From NCBI RefSeq assembly GCF_033100095.1, contig NZ_CP136921.1, forward strand, positions 1,520,501 through 1,584,500: a DNA stretch of 64,000 bases, read 5' to 3'. Every line of letters starts with the position of its first letter. Position 1 is the stretch's first letter. Origin of the DNA: Diaphorobacter limosus (GTDB lineage: Bacteria > Pseudomonadota > Gammaproteobacteria > Burkholderiales > Burkholderiaceae_C). The position numbers were made by a program, and so were the translations under genes. The notes below the pieces were generated by a model. It was not told the DNA's origin, did not search any database, and was given only the letters and a program-made list of their open reading frames with translations. Below are positions 56,701 through 64,000 of the stretch, in pieces.

Positions 56701-57771
56701 GACCAGGTTGAGTGCCTTGGCGGCCACGGCGGCGGCCTGCGCGGCTATCGGCATGATCTGCTCGTCGCCCTTGCGCACGGCGGACGCGACCTGGATGTCG
56801 GTCACGCCGGCGTATTCGGCCTGCGCCAGGTAGAACGGCACGTCCATCGCCGCCACGCCCTGCCGGCTGGCGGCCCAATCCGCTTCGTCGCCACGGCGGT
56901 GCGTCATGGCCTGGATGACCGGGAACCCTAAGCGCTCGAATTCTTCGCGGCGCTCGTCGGCGTTCAGCATGATCTGCGTGTTGATCAGCACGTCGGCCAG
57001 CACGGGCGTGCCGGGGCCGCCGGGCTGCAGCACCTTGGCAAACCCGCCATCGCCCATCATGGGCGTGTAGAACGGCAGCGCCACGGCGCCGCCGGCCTCG
57101 ATGCGCGCCACCATGTCGTCGATGTAGGCGGTCTGCATCGAGCCTATGTATTGCTGGTGCAGCGAAATGGCCACCACCGGCTTGCGCTGCGCGGCCTTCA
57201 TTTCCACACCCTGGCCACGCAGAAAGGCCACGGGGTCGGCCATGACGGTGCCGGGCAGGCGCGGGTGGTAGATGCCGGTCTTGGGGAAGACCACCGGGTC
57301 GGGCGCCGCCGTCAGGGCGTTGCCGCCCTTGAGCTGCGCAGCCAGTGTGGCGAAGAAACCCTCGTAATTCTGCCGCCCGCCGCTGCCGTAGTAGGCAATC
57401 AGGCGCCGCGCCACTGCCTCGGGCAGGCCCCCGCCCCAGGCCGGCTGCTGGTCGTACAGCCAGGCGTTGGGTGCCTTCAGGGCCGGCAGCGCGCGCGTCA
57501 GGCGCGCACGCACCTCGTCTTGCAGATAGCTGTCGAAGAACACCGCGTCGCGTCCGGCCCACAGGCCGGCGTCCACATCGGCCGGCAGGCTGTTGATGTA
57601 GCGCACCTCGACGTCGATGCCGTGCGGCCGTGCAATCTCCTGCAGCTGGTGGAACTTGCCCTGCGGCACGTTGCCGGTGGCGACGAACAGCACCGACGCG
57701 GCGCGCGCCGCGCCGCCCAGCAGCAGCAACGCGGTGCACAGCAGCCAGCGCAGCTTTTGGTTTTGAAACAA
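53695..57771 (-). CDS. CobN-like (HmuS-type) exported, membrane-anchored tetrapyrrole chelatase
   Basis: A 1358-residue CobN/BchH-superfamily protein. Residues 1-24 (LRWLLCTALLLLGGAARA) are a signal peptide, and the body follows the CobN fold throughout (VHFGTHGTQEWLPGKERGLS, SGSGKVEGAAQFLAKELATR, TNNFWGWTATAREIV). Near 1283-1301 is a Pro-rich linker (PPEPPPPP), then one membrane helix at about 1318-1337 and a short basic cytoplasmic tail. True cobaltochelatase CobN is cytoplasmic and works with ATP-driven CobS/CobT; this one is exported and no cobS/cobT is present. With the receptor and ExbB/DUF2149 genes it matches HmuS-type heme (de)chelatases. The TTG start has a strong GGAGG. Substrate and direction are inference. 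Confidence 0.85.
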   Translation of the reverse strand: MFQNQKLRWLLCTALLLLGGAARAASVLFVATGNVPQGKFHQLQEIARPHGIDVEVRYINSLPADVDAGLWAGRDAVFFDSYLQDEVRARLTRALPALKAPNAWLYDQQPAWGGGLPEAVARRLIAYYGSGGRQNYEGFFATLAAQLKGGNALTAAPDPVVFPKTGIYHPRLPGTVMADPVAFLRGQGVEMKAAQRKPVVAISLHQQYIGSMQTAYIDDMVARIEAGGAVALPFYTPMMGDGGFAKVLQPGGPGTPVLADVLINTQIMLNADERREEFERLGFPVIQAMTHRRGDEADWAASRQGVAAMDVPFYLAQAEYAGVTDIQVASAVRKGDEQIMPIAAQAAAVAAKALNLVKLQRTPNADKNVAVMFWNYPAGEKNLSASFLNVPRSLQNTLSAMARAGYQTESPDEAMLITLLQRLLAPSYRPGLLEPLLRDGLAELLPVKDYRAWLASLPQATQDELRRAWGDPEKSPWVLRQNGQAYFIIPRLQLGKVTLLPQPGRSGAAPGSTDARAKEKEIYHSTVDLPPHHYLATYLWTRQKNDALVHFGTHGTQEWLPGKERGLSVHDAPLLALGDIPVAYPYIADNIGEATQAKRRGRATIVSHQTPPFAPGGLHDALTQMHDLLHQWQAQDEGAVRDRMAADLLAAARKERVIADMGWTEARVKTDFAGFVHELHNHLHELAQTAQPQGLHRLGQAPEELHRLGTVLLTLGKNFWEAAALHAGVSAADLDEALVGPWDKLAQTVPYQLLQKHVVAGEPMTGLPADLQQALAQAQTAYDNLGAQGELKGLLDVLAGRYLPTSYGGDPIKNPDAYPTGRNLYGFDPSRVPTKQAWEAGKLAADNLLAEHRKLHGKQPSKLTFTLWSVETMRHFGMLEAQALWLLGVEPVWDKGGRVTGVKLVPREQLGRPRVDVVLSATGLYRDHFPNVMKQLAQAVLLASRATEIDNPVAQNAQRIAQKLIAQGADAKAAEMAGATRIFASESGRYGTGLDEATQATDTWKGKKEGDRKMAELYLSKMQFAYGPDEKEWGQAGVAGVGDGKGGKGGKGVNLYAEHLSGTEGAVLSRSSNLYGMLTTDDPFQYLGGIAMAVRHLDGKAPELYISNLRGSGSGKVEGAAQFLAKELATRQFHPGYIQGLMKEGYAGALQVLDATNNFWGWTATAREIVRDDQWQEMVDVYVRDKHKLGLKKWFESKNPHALAQTMERMLEAARQGYWKADAATVKELRERWRDLSERYDVQSDNARFSEFVAEGAAQAGFGLQATAAAAAPARAAAQPQEQAEAQPEAAPPEPPPPPMVTGMRMQKVQPKELPPFNPATLLFAVALAGVSCAGAWQQRRRSGPFPLWGKVGMGAAG

Positions 57772-57772
57772 A

Positions 57773-57811
57773 TTGGCCTCCTGCGCCCTATTTATGAGCG
57801 CCAGCAGCTAC
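57773..57811. repeat. 39-bp palindromic repeat, copy 10 (degenerate), beside the cobN-like start
   Basis: The GAGCGCC and AGCTAC right arms keep family spacing; the left arm overlaps the ribosome-binding site of the TTG start at 57771. Confidence 0.45.
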
Positions 57812-57830
57812 TATTTTTATAGCTAACAAA

Positions 57831-59783
57831 TCAGAAATCCAGACGTGCCGAAACAAAGACCCGGCGGCCCAGCTCGGCGTAGCCGAAGTTGGGCGACTTC
57901 TCGGCCAGGCGCACATTGCCCAGGTTCTCCAGGCCGGCGCGAAGATGAAGGTTTTGCGTGGCATTGAGCTTCATGGCGTAGCCCGCGCTGACGTTGAACA
58001 GGGTGTAGGCCGGCAGCTTGTTGCCGTAGTTCTCCTGGCTGCCGGTGTATTGCAGGCCCATGCGGGCGTCCCAGCCGCCGCGCTTCCAGGTCAGGTGCGA
58101 GGCCACGCTGGTCGTGGGCCGGTCGTTCAGGCGCTTGCCCGTGGCCTTGTCGCGCGTGTGCAGCAAGGTGGCATCGCTGCCCCAGGACAGCTGCCTGGAG
58201 AGCTGCAGGGTGAAGCCCGCCTCCAGCCCCTGGATGCGCGCGGCGTCGATGTTGTCGTACTGGTAGACGCGGCGTATGCCGATCTGCTGCAGCAGCTTGT
58301 AGGTGATCAGGTCCTTGACCTCGGTGTGGAAGGCCGTGGCGCGCAGCGACAGCGCGCTGCTGGCCTGCCAGTCGGCACCGATCTCCAGCGAGTTGGACGT
58401 CTCGGGCTTGACGTTGGCGTTGCCCAGGAAGCTGTGCGGCCCCTCGGCCCCGACGTAGTTGGGCGAGATCTGCTTGAGCGTCGGCGCCTTGAAGGCGTGG
58501 CCCCAGCCACCCTTGACGACGAGCTGCGGGCTGGCCTCCCAGACCAGGTAGGCGCGCGGGCTCAGCTCGGAGCCAAACAGGCCATGGTGGTCGGCGCGCA
58601 GGCCCAGGGTGGCCATCAGATTCGCGCCCAGCGAGAACTCGTCCTGCACGAACAGCGCCTTGTGCGTCACGTCGTCACGGCCGCCCTTCAGGCCGGCGTT
58701 GACCAGCTCCTCATTGCGCCATTCGCCGCCCAGGGCGATGTTGTGGCTGCCGCGGCGCAGCGTGACATGGCCGTCAACGACATCGTCCTGCATGTCCTGC
58801 GGGCGCGTCGGCGCCACGCCGTTGCTGCGGCTGTTGATGACGCTCATCTCGCTGCGGTAGGCGCGCAGCTGGGCCTTCAGGTCACCAAAGTCGCCCGTCC
58901 AGCCGACATGGGTCTGGCGCCGATCCAGGTCGTAGCGGTTGACATAGGCGCGGCCGGCGGTGTTCACGTCGTCGTACAGGCGCCGTTCCTGGCCGTCGCT
59001 GATGCCGGCCTGCAGGCGCTGGCTGGCCGTCAGGTCGAACTCGGCGTTCACGCCCAGGTTGCGCGGCCTGCGGCCTTCGACCTCGCTGTAGCGCAGGTCA
59101 TCAATGTCTGGCGTGGGGTTACTGCGCGCGTACTCGGCGTTGACCGACAGGCGCGCACGCTGGCCCAGCGGGCCCGCGGCGTAGACCGAACTGCCGAACT
59201 GGCTGGCCGCGTCGCTCTTGAGGCCGGTGCCGCCGGAGACACCGATGGAGCCGCTCCAGTGATCCTTGGGCTTCTTGCTGATGACGTTGATCACCCCGCC
59301 CAGCGCCTCGGAGCCATACAGCGCCGACATCGGGCCGCGGATGATCTCGATGCGCTCGATGGCCGAGATTGGCAGCCAGCCGTACTGGTAGTCGGAGTGG
59401 CCGATCACGTCGTCGCTGGCGCTGATGCGCCGGCCGTCGATCAGCGTCAGCGTGTGCTTGCCCTCCAGGCCGCGCAGCGCCAGCGTCTTGCGCCCGCCCA
59501 CCTGGCGCGCCTGCAGGGTGATGCCGGGCGCGCCGCGCACGGCGTCCAGCAGGTCGGTGGCGTTCTTCTCGGCCAGCTCTTCGGCGCTGATGACGGTGAC
59601 GCTGGCCGGCGCGGTGCGCGCGTCCTGCTCGGTCATGGTGGCGGTGACGGTGACGGCGGGCAGGCCCTGGGCGGGCGCCAGGGCCAGGGTCTCGGTCTGC
59701 GCCTGGGCGGCGCCGGTCGCCAGCAGCAGGGCGGCCAGGGCCAGCGGATGGCGGCGGCAGGGTACGGCAAATGGGATACGCAT
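57831..59783 (-). CDS. TonB-dependent outer-membrane receptor, candidate heme/metallophore receptor
   Basis: A 650-residue receptor. Signal peptide about 1-28 (LALAALLLATGAAQAQ), plug domain (VTVISAEELAEKNATDLLDA, RGLEGKHTLTLIDGRRIS, IRGPMSALYGSEALGGVINV), then a 22-strand barrel ending in Phe (VFVSARLDF). The plug is of CirA/FepA style. In the barrel FKAPTLKQ and NANVKPETS correspond to the FRAP and NPNL boxes of heme receptors, with a His between them (GPHSFLG), which would fit heme. It is first of the receptor/CobN/ExbB/DUF2149 set. I chose the ATG at 59783 because it gives the signal peptide; a longer frame exists. B12 or siderophore transport cannot be excluded. Confidence 0.88.
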   Translation of the reverse strand: MRIPFAVPCRRHPLALAALLLATGAAQAQTETLALAPAQGLPAVTVTATMTEQDARTAPASVTVISAEELAEKNATDLLDAVRGAPGITLQARQVGGRKTLALRGLEGKHTLTLIDGRRISASDDVIGHSDYQYGWLPISAIERIEIIRGPMSALYGSEALGGVINVISKKPKDHWSGSIGVSGGTGLKSDAASQFGSSVYAAGPLGQRARLSVNAEYARSNPTPDIDDLRYSEVEGRRPRNLGVNAEFDLTASQRLQAGISDGQERRLYDDVNTAGRAYVNRYDLDRRQTHVGWTGDFGDLKAQLRAYRSEMSVINSRSNGVAPTRPQDMQDDVVDGHVTLRRGSHNIALGGEWRNEELVNAGLKGGRDDVTHKALFVQDEFSLGANLMATLGLRADHHGLFGSELSPRAYLVWEASPQLVVKGGWGHAFKAPTLKQISPNYVGAEGPHSFLGNANVKPETSNSLEIGADWQASSALSLRATAFHTEVKDLITYKLLQQIGIRRVYQYDNIDAARIQGLEAGFTLQLSRQLSWGSDATLLHTRDKATGKRLNDRPTTSVASHLTWKRGGWDARMGLQYTGSQENYGNKLPAYTLFNVSAGYAMKLNATQNLHLRAGLENLGNVRLAEKSPNFGYAELGRRVFVSARLDF

Positions 59784-60088
59784 GAACGTCCAGAAGTAAG
59801 AACCGCAGTGGCTGGACGCTGGCGCCGCAAGGGTGCGCGTGGGGCTGGGCGGAAAGTTGAAAAAACCCGATATCGACGCCAAGCACCAGACCGGTCAGCA
59901 GAGTGTTTTGCCCCCGGGACTTGCCTCCTGGAGTGGCGAACACGGCACCCACAGGCGGTGGCAGCGCGAAACTGGGCGGAAGTGTAAACGCAAGTCGTTC
60001 GCATTCGCATCAATATTTAAAGAAAATGCGACCGAATGATCTTTGTCAATAACGCCCAGGCGCGCTGCAGCCCGCCTGGGCGCAGATA
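59784..60088 (-). promoter_or_regulatory. Leader and promoter region of the receptor operon
   Basis: 305 bases without a gene, shared with the divergent DUF2946 gene. On the minus strand a perfect TTGACA lies at 60044-60049, and 59994-60040 is A/T-rich with repeated GCGAAT/GCGAAC units (59996-60009) that resemble a GC-rich Fur box; no clean -10 was found. The roughly 200-base transcribed leader has GC-rich inverted segments (59920-59965), but the conserved B12-box of a cobalamin riboswitch was not found. Confidence 0.35.
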
Positions 60089-60538
60089 ATGCGCATCACC
60101 ATGCCTCTCTTGCGCAACGCTCCCCGCCTGGCCCGCCTGCTGCTGGCCTGCTTTGCGCTGTCGCTCGCGGTGGCCATGGCCGCGCCGCTGGTGCAGGCCC
60201 GGCCCATGGAACGCGTGTGCACTGCATCGGGCGATGAACGCTGGGTGGCGGCCGGCGGCAACCAGGTCGGCACCCTGCCCTATGAGGGCCACCAGTTCAG
60301 CTGCGCGCTGTGCCTGCCGCCCATGCTGCCCGGCGCGCAAGCGGCCACCCTTCCCCAGCCCCAGGGCCAGCCCTTCATGGCCCAGGCACTACGCGTGCGC
60401 ATCGGCCATGTGCCGGCACTCAGCCGCGCCGCCTTTCCGCCACGCGCCCCGCCGGCGCCCGCGCCATCGCCTTGCAATCTTTCTGAGTGCGGCGGGGCCA
60501 TCTGCGCCCCGCCCCGATGCGCGCATGGGCCGGGATGA
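60089..60538 (+). CDS. DUF2946-like secreted protein
   Basis: A 149-residue protein with a signal peptide (LARLLLACFALSLAVAMAAP) followed by VCTASGDERWV and the motif CALCLPPM typical of DUF2946 proteins, which are found beside copper-transport genes. The C-terminal third is Pro/Ala/Cys rich. It precedes a PCuAC copper chaperone by 44 bases, so a role in periplasmic copper handling is likely but unproven. It is divergent from the TonB-dependent receptor. Confidence 0.7.
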   Translation: MRITMPLLRNAPRLARLLLACFALSLAVAMAAPLVQARPMERVCTASGDERWVAAGGNQVGTLPYEGHQFSCALCLPPMLPGAQAATLPQPQGQPFMAQALRVRIGHVPALSRAAFPPRAPPAPAPSPCNLSECGGAICAPPRCAHGPG

Positions 60539-60581
60539 CCCGTCGCGCTCGCCCTCCACCGATCCAATCAAGAGACTTTTT

Positions 60582-61067
60582 ATGAACTTCCAACCCATTG
60601 CCACCCGTATCACCCTCGCCGCCGCCCTGCTGCTGACCGGCTTCGCCCATGCCCAGGTCAGCGTGCAGGACGCCTGGGTGCGCGCCACCGTGCCGCAGCA
60701 AAAGGCCACCGGCGCCTTCATGCGCCTGACCGCTGCCCAGGACATGCGCCTAGTCGCCGCCAGCAGCCCCGTGGCCGGCATTACCGAGGTGCACGAGATG
60801 AAGATGGTGGACAACGTGATGAAGATGCGCGCCGTGCCGGCTCTGGATCTGCCGGCCGGCCAGGCCGTGGAGCTCAAGCCCGGCGGCTACCACATCATGC
60901 TGCTGGACCTGAAGCAGCCCGTGGCCCAGGGCGCCAGCGTGCCTCTGACCCTGGTCTTCGAGGGCAAGGACGGCCAGCGCCAGACCCAGGAGCTGCAGGC
61001 CCCCGTGCGCGCCCTGGGCGCCACGGCGGCACCCGCCATGGGGCATGGCAAGCACAGCGGGCACTGA
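60582..61067 (+). CDS. PCuAC-type periplasmic copper chaperone
   Basis: A 161-residue periplasmic protein with signal peptide ending TGFAHAQ. The Cu(I) site is complete: His71-X10-Met82-X21-His104-X-Met106, exactly the PCuAC H-X10-M-X21-H-X-M pattern (TEVHEMKMVDNVMKM; GGYHIMLLDL). These proteins deliver Cu(I) to the CuA site of cytochrome oxidase, or to other cuproenzymes, often with Sco. A His/Gly-rich tail (GHGKHSGH) may bind a second copper. Follows DUF2946. Confidence 0.92.
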   Translation: MNFQPIATRITLAAALLLTGFAHAQVSVQDAWVRATVPQQKATGAFMRLTAAQDMRLVAASSPVAGITEVHEMKMVDNVMKMRAVPALDLPAGQAVELKPGGYHIMLLDLKQPVAQGASVPLTLVFEGKDGQRQTQELQAPVRALGATAAPAMGHGKHSGH

Positions 61068-61081
61068 TATATTGATACTTT

Positions 61082-61120
61082 TATGGCTGTAGCGTTTTAC
61101 CAATAAGCGCCTAAAGCTAT
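61082..61120. repeat. 39-bp palindromic repeat, copy 11
   Basis: TAAGCGCC and AGCTAT (61115-61120) with an AGCGTTTTA left arm, flanked by AT-rich DNA, between the PCuAC and MFS genes. Confidence 0.65.
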
Positions 61121-61230
61121 AAAATATATAGCATCAAAGACACAGGCCGGACGCCTGCCGGCAGAGGCTTGACCCATAATCAAGCGCTTTTGCGTGCGGC
61201 CCGCTGCGCACGCCCTCCTCTGCCACCACC

Positions 61231-62463
61231 ATGCCCCCTGACGCCCAACATCTCTGGCGCGGCCCGCGCTGGGCCCTGGCCATCCTGCTGGCATTGCTGG
61301 GCATGGTGGGGCCGTTCTCCATAGACACCTATCTGCCGGCCTTTCCGGCCATCAGCCAGGCGCTTGGCGCCACGCCGGTGCAGATGCAGCAAACGCTGTC
61401 GGCCTATCTGTTTGCCTTTGCCTTCATGGCGCTATTCCATGGCGCGCTGTCTGACAGCCTTGGCCGCCGGCCCGTGGTGCTGTGGGGGCTGGCGCTGTTC
61501 ACGCTGGCCTCGGCCGGCTGCGCGCTGGCGCAGACCACGGGGCAGCTGGTGGCGTTCCGCGCGCTGCAGGGGCTGTCGGCGGGTGCCGGCATCGTAGTTT
61601 CGCGCGCGGTGATTCGCGACCTGTTCCCGCCGGCCCAGGCGCAGCAGGTGATGAGCCAGGTGACCATCTTCTTCGGTGTGGCGCCGGCGATCGCCCCCAT
61701 CGTCGGCGGCTGGCTGTCGGTGCACCTGGGCTGGCACAGCGTGTTCTGGTTTCTGACCGGGGTGGGCGTGTTTCTGTGGCTGGCCAACTGGCGGCTGCTA
61801 CCCGAGTCGCTGCCGCCCGAGGGTCGCCAGTCCATCCATCTGGGGCACCTGTTGCGCGGCTATTGGGAGCTGATTTCCAGCCCGCGCTTCATGCTGTTGG
61901 CACTGGCCAGCGGCGTTCCCTTCAATGGCATGTTTTTGTACGTGCTGTCGGCTCCGGCCTTTCTGGGCGACCTGCTGGGGCTGGCGCCACAGCAGTTCTT
62001 CTGGTTCTTTCTGTGCACCATCTCCGGCATCATGGGCGGCGCCTGGATGAGCGGGCGGCTGGCGGGCCGCATACCGCCCAAGCGCCAGATCCGCCACGGC
62101 TTCGTGATCATGCTGGCCATGGGGCTCTTGAACCTGGGCGCCAACCTGCTGTTCACGGCCCATGCTGCGTGGGCGATGTGGCCCATCGGCATCTTCTCGT
62201 TTGGCTGGGCGCTGATGGTGCCGGTGGTCACGCTGCTGGTGCTGGATCTGTTTCCGGCACGCCGCGGCATGGCGTCCTCGCTGCAGGCCTTTGTCGGCTC
62301 CACGGCCAACGGGCTGGTCGCAGGTGTGGTAGCGCCGCTGGTGATGCACTCCACGGCGCTACTGGCCACGGCCTCGCTGCTGATGATGTGCGTGGGCCTG
62401 GTGTCCTGGATCTACCTGCACCATCGCTGGCCCGAGATCGGGCGCACCGCCACGCATTCCTGA
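61231..62463 (+). CDS. Bcr/CflA-type multidrug MFS exporter
   Basis: A 410-residue, 12-helix major-facilitator transporter of the DHA1 drug/H+ antiporter type. It has the Bcr/CflA hallmarks: FSIDTYLPAFPAISQALGAT in helix 1, the motif A region GALSDSLGRRPVVLWGLALF, and motif C-like VAPAIAPIVGGWLSVHLGWH. Family members export bicyclomycin, chloramphenicol or sulfonamides; the actual substrate is unknown. It is convergent with the diguanylate cyclase, only 7 bases apart. Confidence 0.9.
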   Translation: MPPDAQHLWRGPRWALAILLALLGMVGPFSIDTYLPAFPAISQALGATPVQMQQTLSAYLFAFAFMALFHGALSDSLGRRPVVLWGLALFTLASAGCALAQTTGQLVAFRALQGLSAGAGIVVSRAVIRDLFPPAQAQQVMSQVTIFFGVAPAIAPIVGGWLSVHLGWHSVFWFLTGVGVFLWLANWRLLPESLPPEGRQSIHLGHLLRGYWELISSPRFMLLALASGVPFNGMFLYVLSAPAFLGDLLGLAPQQFFWFFLCTISGIMGGAWMSGRLAGRIPPKRQIRHGFVIMLAMGLLNLGANLLFTAHAAWAMWPIGIFSFGWALMVPVVTLLVLDLFPARRGMASSLQAFVGSTANGLVAGVVAPLVMHSTALLATASLLMMCVGLVSWIYLHHRWPEIGRTATHS

Positions 62464-62470
62464 AACAGCT

Positions 62471-63928
62471 TCAGGCGTGGCGACGGTCGAGCCCCATGGC
62501 CGCGTAGTAGCGAGCCTTCTCGGCGTACATGGCCTGGTCGGCCTGGTGCGCGGCGGCCTCGATCTGATCGCCTGACATGGCCACGGCCACGCCCATGGAC
62601 AGGCTCAGGGCCTGGCCCGGGTAGAACTGGTTGTTCAGCTCCTGCAGGCTGATGATGCGCTCCATCAGTGCCTGCGCGCCGCGCTCGTCGGTCATGGGCA
62701 GCAGTACGCAGAACTCGTCCCCGCCTATGCGCGCCGTGCATGCCGAGGCATCGACGGCCTTGGCCAGCACCTCGCCTGCGCGACGCAGCATGGCGTCGCC
62801 AGCGGCATGGCCATGCTCGTCGTTGATGGCCTTCAGGCCATTGAGATCGATGGCGATCACCGCCACCGGCCAGGGCCCCTTGCGCGTGAGCCGGTTGAGC
62901 TCCTCCACGTAGTAGGCGCGGTTGCGCAGGCCGGTGAGCACATCATGCTTGCCCAGGTATTCCAGATAGGCCTCGGCCTTCTTGCGCGCCGAGATGTCCA
63001 CCATGGACAGCAGCACCATGCCCCAGTCGTGGCGGTGCTCCTGCAGCACGGCAAACTGCATGTGCAGATGCACCGGCTCGCCGATCAGGCTGTAGTTGAC
63101 CGCCTCGCGCTGCTGGAACAGCTTGCCCTCCCACAGATCAAGCAGCTGCTCGCTGAACGAATCATGCATCTCGCCACGGAACACCTTGTCCAGGCCGGCC
63201 AGCAGGGTCTGCTTGTCGGGGGCGCCAAACATGCTCAGCGTGAGCTGGTTCACATCCAGCACACGGATCTCGCGCATGCAGCGCGAGACGAACTCTGGAT
63301 GCACCTTCAGAAAGGTCTTCAGGTCGCTGATGCCCTGGGCACGCACCTCATCGAGCAGGGGCTTGACGGCGCTGAAATCCTCCACCCATAGCGACACGGG
63401 CGAATGCTCGAACAGGCCGCGCGCGTATTTCTCGCTGCGCTCCAGGCGCAGCCGTGCCTGCACGCGCTCGGTCACGTCCTCCAGCGACACCAGCACCCGG
63501 CTCCAGCAGCCCTCGTAGCCGGGCAGGATGCGCCCGCGGATGCGCACGTCCAGGCGCCGCCCGTCGAGCGCATAGTTCACCGTCTGGTTGGCATACTCGG
63601 GCACCCCGTCCCACAGCTGCGCGATCTCGGCAATGGCGCTCTCGAACATGTCGCCGCGAAACACCTGATCCAGCGAAGCCTCCAGCGTCGCCTGGTCGGG
63701 CGCGGCAAACAGCTCCAGCGTGCGCCGGTTCACGCGCAGCAGCCGGATGCTGGCGCCATAGGCGCGCACGCACTCGGGGTGCCGACGCAGATGCGGCACC
63801 ACGTCCACCACGCCTGCGGCGCGCCACTGCTCGAACAGCCGGCGCACGGCGCTGTAGTCCTCCAGCCAGAGCGAGACAGGGGCGAGCTCGAACATATGCT
63901 CGAAATCGGTTGACGGGACAGGCAGCAT
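62471..63928 (-). CDS. PAS-PAS-GGDEF diguanylate cyclase
   Basis: A 485-residue cytoplasmic protein with two similar sensor halves (about 8-160 and 170-320), each starting FELAPVSLWLEDYSAV or FEHSPVSLWVEDFSAV and ending in LVSLEDVTERVQ or LLSMVDISARKK, so the sensor is an internal PAS duplication. It is followed by a GGDEF domain (about 325-485) with an intact active site (TARIGGDEFCVLL), so it should make cyclic-di-GMP. No inhibitory RxxD site is obvious. No membrane helix. The ATG at 63928 has GGAG six bases upstream. Bases 63929-64000 hold only its upstream region. Confidence 0.92.
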   Translation of the reverse strand: MLPVPSTDFEHMFELAPVSLWLEDYSAVRRLFEQWRAAGVVDVVPHLRRHPECVRAYGASIRLLRVNRRTLELFAAPDQATLEASLDQVFRGDMFESAIAEIAQLWDGVPEYANQTVNYALDGRRLDVRIRGRILPGYEGCWSRVLVSLEDVTERVQARLRLERSEKYARGLFEHSPVSLWVEDFSAVKPLLDEVRAQGISDLKTFLKVHPEFVSRCMREIRVLDVNQLTLSMFGAPDKQTLLAGLDKVFRGEMHDSFSEQLLDLWEGKLFQQREAVNYSLIGEPVHLHMQFAVLQEHRHDWGMVLLSMVDISARKKAEAYLEYLGKHDVLTGLRNRAYYVEELNRLTRKGPWPVAVIAIDLNGLKAINDEHGHAAGDAMLRRAGEVLAKAVDASACTARIGGDEFCVLLPMTDERGAQALMERIISLQELNNQFYPGQALSLSMGVAVAMSGDQIEAAAHQADQAMYAEKARYYAAMGLDRRHA

Positions 63929-64000
63929 GCACAACTCCAGATATCCAGGAATTATCGGCAGCGGCCGGCCGGTCTTGATGCAAAAAAGCCAGCCGCGTTG

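Noticed and set aside
53695..57771. Classical cobaltochelatase subunit for cobalamin biosynthesis
   Set aside because: The protein has a signal peptide and C-terminal anchor, so its body is outside the cytoplasm, and no cobS/cobT is adjacent. Kept as CobN-like only.
59784..60088. Cobalamin riboswitch upstream of the TonB-dependent receptor
   Set aside because: The conserved B12-box and the GCCACTG/GGGAA core could not be found in order; only isolated short matches (GCCACT, GGAGGC) occur.

Overview
The window is a high-GC chromosomal segment from a betaproteobacterium, most likely a member of the Comamonadaceae (Acidovorax / Alicycliphilus / Diaphorobacter type). The basis is gene order and protein character: an rpsF-priB-rpsR-rplI-dnaB block, grpE-dnaK-dnaJ, the Burkholderiales order leuC-leuD-leuB-asd-fimV-truA-trpF-trpB-trpA-accD, and about a dozen copies of a short palindromic intergenic repeat that I associate with this family. 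No rRNA, tRNA, CRISPR array, insertion sequence or prophage was recognised. Almost all of the window is ordinary chromosome with short intergenic gaps.

Layout. 1-8 kb: the end of maeB, a cytochrome b561 / YceI / YceI cluster, a CheX-like protein, a PrxQ peroxiredoxin, a PIN-PhoH ATPase and an ALDH7 dehydrogenase. 8-15 kb: the ribosomal/primosome block on the minus strand, facing away from grpE-dnaK-dnaJ, whose upstream regions carry RpoH-type heat-shock promoters. 15.2-17.7 kb: the wreck of a type I restriction-modification locus (an hsdM stub and an internally deleted hsdR) around an intact PIN toxin/antitoxin pair. 17.7-25.6 kb: tryptophanase, and divergently an oxygen-independent ubiquinone cluster (ubiU-ubiV-ubiT, a DGC zinc protein, ubiX, ubiD) that continues into a cytochrome P450. 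An FNR-type site lies at about -41.5 from a plausible ubiU start point. 25.6-28.5 kb: arsenic operon [11 protein letters not shown]3-arsM with its own promoter/operator. 28.6-43.6 kb: a beta-CASP hydrolase, then leucine, aspartate-family, tryptophan and fatty-acid genes with fimV and truA.

43.6-52.5 kb: yggT, a LON-domain protein, lysS, an MscS-type channel and a complete branched-chain amino-acid ABC importer (livKHMGF). 52.6-60.1 kb, minus strand: a TonB-dependent receptor, a giant CobN-like protein with a signal peptide and C-terminal membrane anchor, an ExbB/TolQ-like channel and a DUF2149 protein that looks like a minimal ExbD. This is the most interesting locus. It resembles the hmu heme-uptake clusters of Bacteroidota rather than cobalamin biosynthesis, and suggests a periplasmic, proton-motive-force-driven tetrapyrrole chelatase/dechelatase. 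60.1-64 kb: DUF2946 and PCuAC copper-handling proteins, a Bcr/CflA-type drug exporter and a PAS-PAS-GGDEF diguanylate cyclase.

Two repeat families run through the window. One is a 39-bp palindrome with the fixed geometry 6-3-8-5-8-3-6; it occurs between genes, supplies the apparent ribosome-binding site next to ubiD's TTG start, and has a copy inside trpF. The other is a REP/BIME-like C/G-rich palindrome found between ubiU and ubiV and at the 3' end of the cobN-like gene, where it is translated into the protein's tail. All calls come from reading the sequence and from recalled family knowledge; no searches were run.
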